A stretch of 64,000 nt of DNA from Falsiroseomonas bella (GTDB lineage Bacteria > Pseudomonadota > Alphaproteobacteria > Acetobacterales > Acetobacteraceae): assembly GCF_003173615.1 (NCBI RefSeq), contig NZ_QGNA01000003.1:1-64000 (forward strand), read 5' to 3'. Numbering within the stretch: position 1 is the stretch's first letter; each line of letters starts with the position of its first letter. This document shows, piece by piece, positions 30,374 through 39,279 of the stretch. The position numbers and the translations under genes were made by a program. The notes below the pieces were generated by a model. The model was not told where the DNA came from. It did no database searches and saw only the letters and a list, made by a program, of their open reading frames with translations.

Positions 30374-32569
30374 ATGTCCGTCTTTTCGCCGTTTCCCTGG
30401 GTGACCTACGGCCTCGACGCCTGGCAGCGCTCGGTGCTGTTCCTCGATGTGCTTCGGCAGCGCGGCAACGCCTTCCTGGAGCGCGAGGATGATCCGCTGC
30501 GGCACGTCCTGACCTTCGGCTTCGAGATGGTGATGGACGGGCGCAACCTGCCGCGGCCCGTGAACTACTGGATCGCGCGCGTGGCGCCGCCCGACGGCGC
30601 GCCGCCCACGGATCCGCTCGCCCGGCCCTTCATCGTGATCGACCCGCGCGCCGGCCACGGCCCCGGCATCGGCGGCTTCAAGGCCGACAGCGAGATCGGC
30701 GTCGCGCTCCAGGCCGGCTACCCCTGCTACTTCGTCGGCTTCCGCCCCGATCCGGAGCCCGGCCAGACGATCGAGGACGTCGTCCGTGCCATCGTCGCCT
30801 TCGTCGAGGAAGTCGGACGACTGCATGGCGACGCCGAGGGCAAGCCGGTCGCCATCGGCAACTGCCAGGCCGGCTGGGCGCTGCTGATGGCTGCGGCGAT
30901 TCGGCCGGAGGCCTTCGGCCCGCTGATGGTCGCCGGCTCGCCGCTCTCCTACTGGGCGGGCGTGCCGGGCAAGGCGCCGATGCGCTACCTCGGCGGGCTG
31001 CTCGGCGGCTCCTGGCTCACGGCGATGACGGGCGACCTGGGGGGCGGCAGGTTCGACGGCGCCTGGCTGGTCAGCAACTTCGAGAGCGGCAATCCCGCCA
31101 ACACATACTGGACCAAGCAGTACGAGGTCTGGGCCGATGTGGACAAGGCGGCCGACCGCTATCTCGGCTTCGAGAAGTGGTGGGGCGGGCATGTGCGCCT
31201 CAACGCCGAGGAGATGCAGTTCATCGTGGACCAGCTCTTCGTCGGCAACCGGCTGGCGACGGGCGAGCTGACCTTTTCGGACGGCACGCGCGTGGATCTG
31301 CGCGCGATCCGGTCGCCCATCATCGTGTTCTGCTCGGAGGGCGACGACATCACCCCGCCGGCGCAGGCGCTGTCCTGGGTGACGGACCTCTACGAGAACC
31401 TCGATGACCTGCGCACGCATGGGCAGACCATCGTCTACTCCGTGCATGGCAGCATCGGGCATCTGGGCATCTTCGTCTCGGGCGGCGTGGCGAAGAAGGA
31501 GCACAACGAGTTCGCCACCAACATGGACATGATCGACGTGCTGCCGCCCGGCCTCTACGAGGCGGTGCTGCACCCGGCGCAGCAGCATGCGCGGCCCGAG
31601 CTCGCCGGCAGCGAGTGGCTGGTCTCGATGGAGGCGCGCGGGTTCCAGGAGCTGGCGCAGCATGGGGGCACGGACCGCGAGGACGAGAAGCGCTTCGCCG
31701 CGGTGCGGCGCCTGTCGGAGACGAACCTCGGCCTCTACCGGCAGTTCGCCCGGCCCATGGTGCGCGCCATGGCGACGCCCCCGCTCACCTGGGCGTTCGA
31801 GCAGCTGCACCCTGCGCGCCTGTCCTACACGCTGTTCTCCGACCGCAACCCGGCGATGGCCTGGGTACGCTGGGCTGCGGAGCTTGCGCGGTCGAACCGC
31901 CAGCCGGTGACGGAGGACAATCCCGGCCGGACGGCGGAGCGGCAGGTCTCCGAAGTGATCACGCGCATGCTCGAATCCTACGGGCGGCAACGGGACGAGC
32001 TGGCCGAGCGCTTCTTCCAGGCGTTCTATGGCTCGCCGGCCGTGCAGGCGCTGACCGGTGTGGCGGCCGCAACCGCGCCGCTGCGCGCGAGGCCTGGCCA
32101 GAGTCCGGAGCATCAGCGCTTCATTGAACTGGCGACGGCGGGGCTTCGCGCGGCGATGACCGAGGGCGGCGTCCCCGAGGCGCTGATCCGCGCGCTGATC
32201 TGGGCGCGACTGCCGGCGGCAGGGGTGGACGAGCGCTCCTTCGCCGTCATCCGCCGCGTGCGCGCGGCGGTGGGGCGCGACGCCTTGTCCCTCGCCGACT
32301 TCAAGCGTGCCGTCAGGTGGCAGTTCCTCATGCTGCTGCTCGACGAGCGACGGGCGCTGGAGACCTTGTCCGACCTGCTCCCGAACGACCCGGAGGCGCG
32401 GGCCGAGGCGCTTGCGGTGGTCCGCAGCGTCGTGGAGGCGACTGGCGCGGTGCCGGATGACATCGCGCGGCGCATGCAGGAGATCGAGCGCATCTTCGTC
32501 GGGGGACCAGTCATCGGTTCCGCCAGCCTGGCCGTGCGCCGGATCCGTCCCGCCCCGCGGACCGCCTGA
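30374..32569 (+). CDS. DUF3141 protein, PHA-synthase-like alpha/beta hydrolase
   Basis: The 731-residue protein belongs to the DUF3141 group, related to poly(3-hydroxyalkanoate) synthases. A lipase-box-like G-N-C-Q-A-G puts a cysteine nucleophile at residue 164, as in PhaC (G-x-C-x-G-G). The likely acid is in C-S-E-G-D-D-I-T-P-P (about 320-329) and the His in G-S-I-G-H-L-G (about 358-364). The ~300 C-terminal residues are helical and specific to the family. The ATG at 30374 is chosen because similarity begins there. DUF3141 genes are often found near bifunctional Pta and AckA genes, as here. Actual polymerase activity is not established. Confidence 0.85.
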   Translation: MSVFSPFPWVTYGLDAWQRSVLFLDVLRQRGNAFLEREDDPLRHVLTFGFEMVMDGRNLPRPVNYWIARVAPPDGAPPTDPLARPFIVIDPRAGHGPGIGGFKADSEIGVALQAGYPCYFVGFRPDPEPGQTIEDVVRAIVAFVEEVGRLHGDAEGKPVAIGNCQAGWALLMAAAIRPEAFGPLMVAGSPLSYWAGVPGKAPMRYLGGLLGGSWLTAMTGDLGGGRFDGAWLVSNFESGNPANTYWTKQYEVWADVDKAADRYLGFEKWWGGHVRLNAEEMQFIVDQLFVGNRLATGELTFSDGTRVDLRAIRSPIIVFCSEGDDITPPAQALSWVTDLYENLDDLRTHGQTIVYSVHGSIGHLGIFVSGGVAKKEHNEFATNMDMIDVLPPGLYEAVLHPAQQHARPELAGSEWLVSMEARGFQELAQHGGTDREDEKRFAAVRRLSETNLGLYRQFARPMVRAMATPPLTWAFEQLHPARLSYTLFSDRNPAMAWVRWAAELARSNRQPVTEDNPGRTAERQVSEVITRMLESYGRQRDELAERFFQAFYGSPAVQALTGVAAATAPLRARPGQSPEHQRFIELATAGLRAAMTEGGVPEALIRALIWARLPAAGVDERSFAVIRRVRAAVGRDALSLADFKRAVRWQFLMLLLDERRALETLSDLLPNDPEARAEALAVVRSVVEATGAVPDDIARRMQEIERIFVGGPVIGSASLAVRRIRPAPRTA

Positions 32570-32588
32570 CGCGCAGGGACGGGCGGTC
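32560..32588 (+). terminator. Hairpin at the end of the DUF3141 gene
   Basis: GACCGCC (32560-32566) and GGCGGTC (32582-32588) form a 7-bp stem around the TGA stop with a 15-base loop. There is no clear T run. It is a plausible transcription-end hairpin. Confidence 0.4.
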
Positions 32589-32920
32589 GCCGGCGATGGG
32601 GCGCCCGTTCGACCTGCCCGCAAGCCTCGCGCGTGCTGCGCCGGGCAGCGCCGCGCAACCGTCCCCCGACCGGGAACAGATCGGCAAGTCGGCAGCGGTC
32701 GCCGCCATCCGCAGCTTCCTCAACTCCTTCCTGCAGCGCGAGCTGTTGAGCGAGCAAGGGCTCGCGCCGGGAGCGGAAGCGTCCTGGCCGCACGCAGCGC
32801 CGCCTGAAAAGGCAAGCGCCTCATGATCCGTTGTGTCGACGCCGCGCCGTGGCCCGCATCACCACGCGGAGGAAGGCGCGCGGCAGTGCGCGGACACGGC
32901 AGCAAGGGCGAGCCGCGCCG
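32570..32920. other. Gap of 351 bases before the sulP remnant
   Basis: A 76-codon plus-strand frame (32596-32826) is the longest candidate here. It holds one natural-looking helix (A-A-I-R-S-F-L-N-S-F-L-Q-R-E-L-L) between low-complexity ends, without a good ribosome binding site. It could be a gene fragment; I do not call it. Nothing else was recognised. Confidence 0.35.
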
Positions 32921-33240
32921 ATGACGCGGGAGGCACCGCTCCGGCCATCCGCTAGCCGCGGCGGCGCGCGAGCGTTCTTCCCGCCGCTGCAGTGGCTCCG
33001 GGACTGTTCCCTGCCGAGCCTGCGCAGCGACCTGGTCGCGGGCGTCACGCTCGCGGCCTATGCGTTGCCTGTGGCGCTGGCCTACGCCACGCTCGTCGGC
33101 CTGCCGCAGCAGATGGGCGTCTATGGCCACATGCTTGGCGGGCTCGGCTGCGCGCTGCTCTGCTTCCTGGCCTGGGCGCTGCGGCTCAGTGTGCTGACGA
33201 AGCTGATCAGCGACAGCATCCTGATCGGCTTCAAGGCCGG
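32921..33240 (+). pseudogene. SulP-family anion transporter remnant
   Basis: The N-terminus matches SulP transporters: L-R-S-D-L-V-A-G-V-T-L-A-A-Y-A-L-P and Y-A-T-L-V-G-L-P. After M-G-V-Y-G-H-M-L-G-G-L-G-C-A-L the frame jumps to L-A-W-A-L-R-L-S-V-L-T-K-L-I-S-D-S-I-L-I-G-F-K-A-G. Intact proteins have around 40-50 residues between these, including the conserved G-P-T-S-A stretch, so an in-frame internal deletion is likely. At about 33240 the SulP match stops where an IS3-family transposase tail begins. The remaining 400-plus residues and the STAS domain are gone. Confidence 0.85.
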
Positions 33241-33410
33241 CCGAAGCGCGGATGGCGATGTTCGCCTTCGTCGAAGGCTTCTACGACCCGACCAGGCGCC
33301 ACTCGGCCCTGGGCTACCTCTCGCCCATCGAATACGAAGCCAGCGTCATGGTCGAGAACAACTGATCCCTACCCGCCGACCGTCCACGGAAGCGGGGTAA
33401 CTCCGACTCC
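33241..33410 (+). mobile_element. IS3-family transposase 3' end (IS remnant)
   Basis: The frame entering at 33243 reads A-R-M-A-M-F-A-F-V-E-G-F-Y and then R-R-H-S-A-L-G-Y-L-S-P-I-E-Y-E, stopping at 33363-33365. The R-R-H-S-A-L-G-Y motif is the hallmark C-terminus of IS3-family OrfB (rve integrase). Only about 40 residues survive. The ~45 bases after the stop (with CCACGGAAGCGGGGTAA) resemble an IS terminal repeat, but the exact end is uncertain. The remnant sits directly on the truncation point of the sulP gene. Confidence 0.85.
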
Positions 33411-33521
33411 CGCTTCAACTCAGAGCGTCGGCACCACAAGGGCTGCGGCAAGGTTCGCCAGCCGCATCCCCGTGGCACGTCGGGCTTCAGCCCTGTCAGC
33501 GTCCGACCTGCTCTCCGCTTG

Positions 33522-35111
33522 TCAGCGGCCACCCCGCTCGAGATTCCAGACCACCGGGAAGCCGAAGTCGATCACGCCGCGCAATTCCCGGCGCCAGGCC
33601 GCTGGCGCGCGGAACTGGCCTGCGATCGGGAACGTCGCCTGGGCGATCGCCACACGGTTCAACTCCCCCGCGAGTTCCTTGCGCCGCGCCGGATCGCCTT
33701 CCGCCTCGAAGCGTTCGATGAGCGTGGTCATCTCCGCATCGCAGTAGCCCCAGGGCTGGTTGTTCGTGCAGTTGAAGCCCACCCCCATGTTGGACAGCGG
33801 GTCCGACATGTCGAAGCCTGTGTAGACCACCGGCACGAGGCTCCAGCCGCCCTGGTCAAGCGGCTGGCGCTGCACCCAGCGTTGCGCAATCGAGGACCAG
33901 TCGGACCCCTGCACATCGAGGTTGAAGCCTGCGCGCTTCAGCCGGTCGATCAGCACCAGGCCGAAGGGATTCAGCAACGCAGAGTCCAGCGGATGCAGCA
34001 GCACCACGCGCTCGTTGTTGTAGCCCGCCTCCCGCAGCAGCGCCCGCGCGCGATCGAGGCTCGGGTCGGCGATCGGCTCGCTGCCACGATTGGTCTCGAA
34101 CGGCGTGCCGCACATGAACATCGAGGCGCAGTCGGGCCTGCCAAGTTCGGCGAAGCCGGCGCCGGCAAGGATCTCCCGGCGGTCGAGGCATTGCTGCACC
34201 GCGCGGCGCACCAGCACCTTGTCGAAGGGCGGCTGGTAGTGATTGATGCTGACGCCGTAGAGCATCTCCGCGATGCCGCTGGCCTCGGAGATCACGATGT
34301 TCCGGTCGCGCCGGAACAGCGGCAGGTTGTCCACCGGCGCGTATTCCAGGTAGTCCACCTCGCCCTGCTGCAGCGAGGCGGCGCGGAGCGCGATGTCGGG
34401 CATGGTGATCATCTCCACGCGCTCCACCTTCGGCACCTTGCCGCCGGCAAGCCCGTCCGCCGGCTCGTCGCGCGGCACGTAGCGCTCGTTCTTCCGGAAG
34501 AAGGTGCGCTCGCCCGGGATCCACTGGTCGCGCAGGAACACGAAGGGGCCCGATCCCATGATCTCGCGCACGGGCTGGGTCGGCGGCGTCGCGCTGGCGA
34601 TGCGCGCCGGCATGATGAAGGGCGTGTGCACGGAGGGCTTGCCCAGCGCCTCGATCACGCCGCCATAGGGCCGCGAGAGTCGCAGCACGAAACCGTCGCT
34701 GCCGGCGGTGGTGAGCTCCGCCGTGGCGGCCATCAGGCGGCGCCCGATGGAATCGCGCGCGCCCCAGCGCTTCAGCGAGGCGACCACGTCCTCCGACGTC
34801 ACCGGCGCACCGTCATGAAAGGCGAGGCCGGGGCGCAGGCGGAAGGTCCAGGTGAGGCGGTCCGCGCTGACGTCCCAGCCCTGCAGCATCTGCGGGCGAT
34901 ACCCGCCCTTCATGTCCATGCCGACCAGGTTGTCGAAGACCAGGTAGCCGAAGTTGCGCGTCACGAAGGACGGGCTGGAGATCGGGTCCAGGTTCTGCAG
35001 CCCGACATTCACGACGAAGCGGAAGGGTCGCTCGCGCGACTGCGCGAGGGGAATGCGCGGCGCGGCGAGCAGCGCGGCACCGGCGGCAAGGCCTTGTCGG
35101 CGGGTGAGCAT
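33522..35111 (-). CDS. ABC-transporter substrate-binding protein, family 5
   Basis: The protein has about 529 residues. It opens with a Tat-like signal peptide (L-T-R-R-Q-G-L-A-A-G-A-A-L-L, cleavage near A-Q-S). The SBP family-5 body follows: L-D-P-I near residue 42, Q-G-W-D-V-S-A-D-R-L-T-W-T-F-R-L-R-P-G-L-A-F-H-D-G, then S-E-D-V-V-A-S-L-K-R-W. Such proteins bind peptides, opines, glycosides or similar solutes in the periplasm. No permease or ATPase gene is adjacent. It is the last gene of a minus-strand unit with a deacetylase-fold hydrolase and two SDRs. ATG 35111 and 35114 are equivalent. Confidence 0.93.
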   Translation of the reverse strand: MLTRRQGLAAGAALLAAPRIPLAQSRERPFRFVVNVGLQNLDPISSPSFVTRNFGYLVFDNLVGMDMKGGYRPQMLQGWDVSADRLTWTFRLRPGLAFHDGAPVTSEDVVASLKRWGARDSIGRRLMAATAELTTAGSDGFVLRLSRPYGGVIEALGKPSVHTPFIMPARIASATPPTQPVREIMGSGPFVFLRDQWIPGERTFFRKNERYVPRDEPADGLAGGKVPKVERVEMITMPDIALRAASLQQGEVDYLEYAPVDNLPLFRRDRNIVISEASGIAEMLYGVSINHYQPPFDKVLVRRAVQQCLDRREILAGAGFAELGRPDCASMFMCGTPFETNRGSEPIADPSLDRARALLREAGYNNERVVLLHPLDSALLNPFGLVLIDRLKRAGFNLDVQGSDWSSIAQRWVQRQPLDQGGWSLVPVVYTGFDMSDPLSNMGVGFNCTNNQPWGYCDAEMTTLIERFEAEGDPARRKELAGELNRVAIAQATFPIAGQFRAPAAWRRELRGVIDFGFPVVWNLERGGR

Positions 35112-35133
35112 CATCGGCGTTTCTCCTCGGTTC

Positions 35134-35952
35134 TCAGCGTTGCGTGGCGACCCAGGCCTCGGCGACCTGGGAGCAGGTGGCGAACCAGACGCCGTCGAAG
35201 CCACGCATGAAGGCGATCATCTCGCGCAGCAGCGCGATTCGGCTCGGGCGGCCGCTGACCTGGGGGTGCATGACGAGGTTGAAGTAGCCGCCCCAGCGAT
35301 GGATCTCGCGGAACTCCTCCTGCCACACCTCGCGGATGTGGCTGTTGGTGAAGATCGGCCGCGGCGACTTGATGGAGAACAGGGCGAAGGGCGCATCGTC
35401 CAGGCTCCAGTGCCAGGGCAGCTCGACGACATTCGCGCCATCCGGTGTGGAGATCCGGTAGGGATTGATCTCCGACATCATCGAGCTGTCGTAGAGGAAG
35501 CCGTGCTTGGCCAGCAGGCGGATGGTGTTGTCGCTGGTCTCCCCGGCGGGCGAGCGATAGCCCTTCGGCACCACGCCCAGAACGCGCTTCAGCGACTCCA
35601 GCCCGCGCTCCATCTCCTCCGTCTCCTTCTCGGGGAAGGCAGGGTCGATCCAGGCGTGGGAGTAGCTGTGGTGGCCGATCTCGTGACCGTCGCGAAGGAT
35701 CATCTCCGCGCGGTCGGCGTGGTTCTCCACGGTCCAGCCGGGGATGAAGAAGGTGCCGGGCACGCCGGCATCCTGCAGCGTCTCCAGGATCTTCGGCACG
35801 CCGACGCGCGCGCCGTATGTGCCCTGGCTGAGCGTTCCGGGACGCTGCGCATTCGCCGGATCGCGTGAGAGCCAGAGCGTCTCCGCGTCGAAGTCGAAGG
35901 TCAGCGTCACCGCGATGCGCGCCCCATCGGGCCACTTCACGCTCATGTCCAT
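35134..35952 (-). CDS. Polysaccharide-deacetylase-fold hydrolase (PgdA/cyclic imidase-like)
   Basis: The protein has about 272 residues and a NodB/polysaccharide-deacetylase fold. The metal motif is T-F-D-F-D-A-E near residue 17, and H-E-I-G-H-H-S-Y-S-H gives the H-x3-H pair near 91-95. Y-R-S-P-A-G follows, and H-P-Q-V lies late in the chain. The wording (V-G-V-P-K-I-L-E-T-L, P-G-T-F-F-I-P-G-W-T-V-E) is that of the cytoplasmic HpPgdA-like group, members of which act as cyclic imidases or allantoinase-like enzymes. There is no signal peptide. The start at 35952 has GGAGAAG upstream. A small-molecule imide or amide substrate is more likely than a polymer; this is inferred. Confidence 0.85.
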   Translation of the reverse strand: MDMSVKWPDGARIAVTLTFDFDAETLWLSRDPANAQRPGTLSQGTYGARVGVPKILETLQDAGVPGTFFIPGWTVENHADRAEMILRDGHEIGHHSYSHAWIDPAFPEKETEEMERGLESLKRVLGVVPKGYRSPAGETSDNTIRLLAKHGFLYDSSMMSEINPYRISTPDGANVVELPWHWSLDDAPFALFSIKSPRPIFTNSHIREVWQEEFREIHRWGGYFNLVMHPQVSGRPSRIALLREMIAFMRGFDGVWFATCSQVAEAWVATQR

Positions 35953-35968
35953 GCGTTCTTCTCCACTC

Positions 35969-36730
35969 TCATTCCGGCGGCGGATGGCGGGCTGCGAGCC
36001 AACCACCATCCACGGCGATCACCTGGCCAGCCACGTAGGAGGCATCCTCGGATGCCAGGAAGGCGACGACGGAGGCGACCTCCTGCGGCCTGCCGGCGCG
36101 ACGCAGCGGCGTCGGGTCCAGCACCGCGCGGCGGTAGTACGGGTTGCGCAGATGGCCTTCTGTCATCGCCGTCTCGATCACGCCGGGGGCGACGGCATTC
36201 ACCGTGATGCCCTGCGGCGCGAGCTCGCCGGCGAGCTGGCGGGTGAACTGCGCGACGCCCGCCTTCGCCACGGCATAGGCTGTGGTGCCGGGATGGCCCG
36301 CGATGCCGAAGATCGAGCTGACATTGATGATCCGCCCGCCCGGGCGCGGGAGGTGCGGCATCACGTCGCGCGTGACACGCAGCACCGCGGCGAGGTTCAC
36401 GTCGAGGAAGCGGTCGATCAGATCGTCGTCGGACTCCGCCAGCGCCCGCGAACCGCCGATGCCGGCATTGTTCACCAGCACGTCGATGCCGCCGAAGGCA
36501 TCGAGCGCGGCCTGCGCGATCGTCTGGCCTGCTCCGGGCGATGCGACATCCTGCGGCAACGGCCTTGCACCGAGGCGCGCTGCCGTCTCGGCCACCGCTT
36601 CCTCGCGATCCACCAGCAGCAGGCGCGCGCCGTCGGCGGCGAGGCGGGCGGCGATGGCGGCGCCTATCCCGCGCGCCGCGCCCGTGACGATGGCGACGCG
36701 GCCCGCCAGGTCAGGCAAGCCGCCCACCAT
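35969..36730 (-). CDS. SDR family oxidoreductase (first copy)
   Basis: The 253-residue classical short-chain dehydrogenase has the cofactor motif T-G-A-A-R-G-I-G near residues 16-23, N-N-A-G near 89, a catalytic S-S near 141 and Y-A-V-A-K near 155-159. It ends V-D-G-G-W-L. It interconverts an alcohol and a ketone with NAD(P). Its start overlaps the end of the next SDR gene by 20 bases, so the two are coupled. The substrate is unknown; both sit in a catabolic-looking cluster. Confidence 0.93.
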   Translation of the reverse strand: MVGGLPDLAGRVAIVTGAARGIGAAIAARLAADGARLLLVDREEAVAETAARLGARPLPQDVASPGAGQTIAQAALDAFGGIDVLVNNAGIGGSRALAESDDDLIDRFLDVNLAAVLRVTRDVMPHLPRPGGRIINVSSIFGIAGHPGTTAYAVAKAGVAQFTRQLAGELAPQGITVNAVAPGVIETAMTEGHLRNPYYRRAVLDPTPLRRAGRPQEVASVVAFLASEDASYVAGQVIAVDGGWLAARHPPPE

Positions 36731-37472
36731 CCACGGGCAGCGCGATGCCGGTGAGATAGGAGGCTTCGTCGCTCAGCAGGAACAGCACCGCCGCGGCAAC
36801 CTCGGCGGGCGTGCCGAAGCGGCCCATCGGGTTGCGCGTGCGCGTGTATTCCTCGCGGGCTGAAGCCGCATCGCCGGCTTGCGCAAAGCTGTCTCGCAAC
36901 ATCGGCGTCTCGATCGGACCTGGGCAGACGGTGTTGGCGCGCACGCCTTTGCCGACATGGCCGGCGGCGAGGCTGCGCGTCATCAGCACCACCGCGCCCT
37001 TGCTCGCGGAATAGGCGGGGAAGACGGCATTGCCGGCGAGGCCGGCGCCGGAGGCGATGGTCACCACGGCACCACCGCCCGCCGCCTCCATCCGCGGCAC
37101 CACATGCTTGAGCGCGAGCCAGGTGCCCTTCACGTTGACGGCGAACAGGCGATCCCATGCGGCTTCGCTCACTTCCGTCAGCGGCAAGGTGGGGCCGAGG
37201 ATGCCGGCAGCGGTGACCAGCAGCGTGACGGAACCCAGGCGGTCCAGGGCGGCTGCTGCCCGGGCCATGTCCGCCTCCACGGAGACGTCGACGACGAGGC
37301 CCTCGGCCCCCGGGCAGAGTCGGACAACGTCCGACAACGCCGTCTCATTCCTGTCGAGAAGCAGAAGCCGCGCACCCTCGGCGGCGAGCCGCACGGCCAC
37401 TTCACGGCCGAGCCCGGATGCAGCGCCGGTGACAACTCCAACACGGCCGACGAAGCGATCAGCTCGTGCCAT
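36711..37472 (-). CDS. SDR family oxidoreductase (second copy)
   Basis: The 253-residue classical SDR has T-G-A-A-S-G-L-G near the N-terminus, D-V-S in the cofactor pocket, catalytic S near 142 and Y-S-A-S-K near 155-159, ending V-D-G-G-R-L-A. The usual N-N-A-G motif reads T-A-A-G here, a conservative deviation near residue 88. The start at 37472 (M-A-R-A-D-R-F) is used rather than an in-frame extension of 30 residues. It is the first gene of the minus-strand unit and faces the ligase gene across a 412-base promoter region. Confidence 0.92.
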   Translation of the reverse strand: MARADRFVGRVGVVTGAASGLGREVAVRLAAEGARLLLLDRNETALSDVVRLCPGAEGLVVDVSVEADMARAAAALDRLGSVTLLVTAAGILGPTLPLTEVSEAAWDRLFAVNVKGTWLALKHVVPRMEAAGGGAVVTIASGAGLAGNAVFPAYSASKGAVVLMTRSLAAGHVGKGVRANTVCPGPIETPMLRDSFAQAGDAASAREEYTRTRNPMGRFGTPAEVAAAVLFLLSDEASYLTGIALPVDGGRLA

Positions 37473-37884
37473 CCGCCCCTCCGACTTCGCGGCGCACCGG
37501 GCCGCGAGTTTCTGCTTCGCGCTGACGATGCGAACGCTACGCACGACCCGACGTGCTGTCAAACAGCCTCTCTACGTCAACGTGCTGGACTCATGGTCAC
37601 AGCCGCGGCCGGATACGGGGAAGCCGCGCGGATGCCGGATGATGCGTGGCGAAAAGGGATCTGGCGGATGGTCTGCTGCATGCCGGCGGCGGAGGTGGCC
37701 TGGGTGAGGGTCGCTTCCGTCCGCGCCGCGCGAGCGCGCGAGATAGCCGTCGGATCCGTGCGGAACTTGACGGTCCGCCACGGCAGATCCTACCGTCCGA
37801 TCAGCGCACGTGACGCGCGCAATCCGCAAAGACCTTGCGCCTCCACGCTCTTGCGCCAAGGCCGGCGCGGGCGGAGGGAACAGG
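37473..37884. other. Divergent promoter region of the catabolic locus
   Basis: No convincing gene lies in these 412 bases, although short frames occur on both strands. A weak sigma-70-like element is visible on the plus strand: TTGACG at 37767, with TACCGT 18 bases later. No regulator gene is present for this locus within the window. Confidence 0.35.
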
Positions 37885-39279
37885 GTGAGACTGCCGCCGC
37901 GCTACCATGAGGCGATCGACCTTCACGCGCTGTGCGAGGAGTTCCCGCCCGCACCGGAGTTCTTCGACACCGTCTGGCGTCTGTCCGAGGATGCGTTGCG
38001 CGCCCGGCAGGAGGCAGCGTTCCGGCGCCAGATCGCCCGCGCCTGGGAGGTGCCCTTCTACCGACGGCGCTGGTCCGCCGCGGGGCTGGAGCCCGGCGAC
38101 ATAAAGGGGCTCGACGACCTCGGCCGGATCCCGACTTTCTCGGTTCACGACATGCGCGAGAGCCTGGCGCGGGATGCTCTCTGGCCCGACTACATGGGCG
38201 TGGACCCGGAAGCCGACGATCCGATCCCGCTGGTGTTCCAGACCTCGGGCGGCACCACCGGCCTGCCGCGGCCGATGATGTTCGCGCCGCGCGACCGCGA
38301 GGTGATGAACATCGTGAGCGGCCGGCGCCTGTGGATGCAGGGGGTGCGGCCCTTCGACCGCGTGCAGGTGATGCTCTCGCTCGGCCTGCCGAATGGCGGG
38401 ATCCTGATGCGCGAGGGTATCCAGAAATACACCGGCGCGGTGCCGATCATGACCGGCGCGGGATCGCAGACGCCGACGCGCCGGCAGATCGAGCTGATGC
38501 GCGCCTGGCGCACCACGCACCTCATCGGCTTCCCCGCCTATCTCCGCCATGTCGCGCTGGTGGCGCGCGACGAGCTGGGCCTGGATCCGCGCGAGTTCGG
38601 GCTGCGCGGGCTGATCAGCCATCTCGGCGTCGAGGACCGCGGCGCGCTGGAAGCGCTGTGGGGCGCGCCGGCCTACGACACCTACGGCATGAACGAGTTC
38701 GGCTCGGTCGCCTGCGACTGCGCCGAGCGGAACGGCATGCACGTCTTCGAGGACTGCTTCGCCGTCGAGGTGCTGGCCGAGGCGGCGGATGGCGCGCGGC
38801 GTCCGGCAGCGCCCGGCGAGACAGGCAGCGTGATCGTCACCACGCTGTTCCGCCACATCGCCCCGATGATCCGCTTCGACACCAACGACATCTCCGCCTT
38901 CATGCCCGGGCGCTGCGCCTGCGGCGCCACGCATCGGCGGCTGGACGGCATCCGCGGGCGCGCCGACGGCATGGTGAAGCTCCGCGGCGTCAACGTCTTC
39001 CCGGAAGCCGTCGGCGCGCTTGTCGCCGCAGATCCGCGCGCCAGCGGCGAGTTCATCTGCGTCGTCGAGCCCGGCGAGCGCATGACGGTGCGCGCCGAGA
39101 TGCACGACGCGAGCGTGGACGACACGGCCTTCGCCGCGGCGCTGCGCCAGAGGCTGAAGGAGGCGCTCTCCGTGACGCTGGAGGTGGAGGTCGTGCCGCG
39201 TGGCAGCCTCGCACCGCTCACCGGCCTCGACAGCACGTCCAAGATCCGGCGCCTGCTCGACCTGCGGACATCATCATGA
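37885..39279 (+). CDS. PaaK-like adenylate-forming acyl-CoA ligase
   Basis: The protein has about 464 residues. Its phosphate-binding loop is Q-T-S-G-G-T-T-G-L-P-R-P near residue 121. An adenine-binding Y-G-M-N-E-F-G is near 268, and a late hinge/lysine region reads G-M-V-K-L-R-G-V-N-V-F-P-E-A near 366-380. These are the hallmarks of phenylacetate-CoA-ligase-type enzymes, which activate aryl or aliphatic acids as CoA esters. GTG 37885 follows GAGGGAACAGGG and gives the usual N-terminus; an upstream ATG extension looks non-coding. Its stop overlaps the amidohydrolase start (ATGA). Confidence 0.9.
   Translation: MRLPPRYHEAIDLHALCEEFPPAPEFFDTVWRLSEDALRARQEAAFRRQIARAWEVPFYRRRWSAAGLEPGDIKGLDDLGRIPTFSVHDMRESLARDALWPDYMGVDPEADDPIPLVFQTSGGTTGLPRPMMFAPRDREVMNIVSGRRLWMQGVRPFDRVQVMLSLGLPNGGILMREGIQKYTGAVPIMTGAGSQTPTRRQIELMRAWRTTHLIGFPAYLRHVALVARDELGLDPREFGLRGLISHLGVEDRGALEALWGAPAYDTYGMNEFGSVACDCAERNGMHVFEDCFAVEVLAEAADGARRPAAPGETGSVIVTTLFRHIAPMIRFDTNDISAFMPGRCACGATHRRLDGIRGRADGMVKLRGVNVFPEAVGALVAADPRASGEFICVVEPGERMTVRAEMHDASVDDTAFAAALRQRLKEALSVTLEVEVVPRGSLAPLTGLDSTSKIRRLLDLRTSS

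Noticed and set aside
29183-32623. Minus-strand open frame of about 1,146 codons across the DUF2252 and DUF3141 genes
   Set aside because: It crosses two well-supported genes and their divergent promoter and yields Arg/His-rich sequence without any domain.
32596-32826. 76-codon plus-strand frame after the DUF3141 gene
   Set aside because: Only one helix looks natural, the ends are low complexity and there is no good ribosome binding site. Mentioned as a gap note only.
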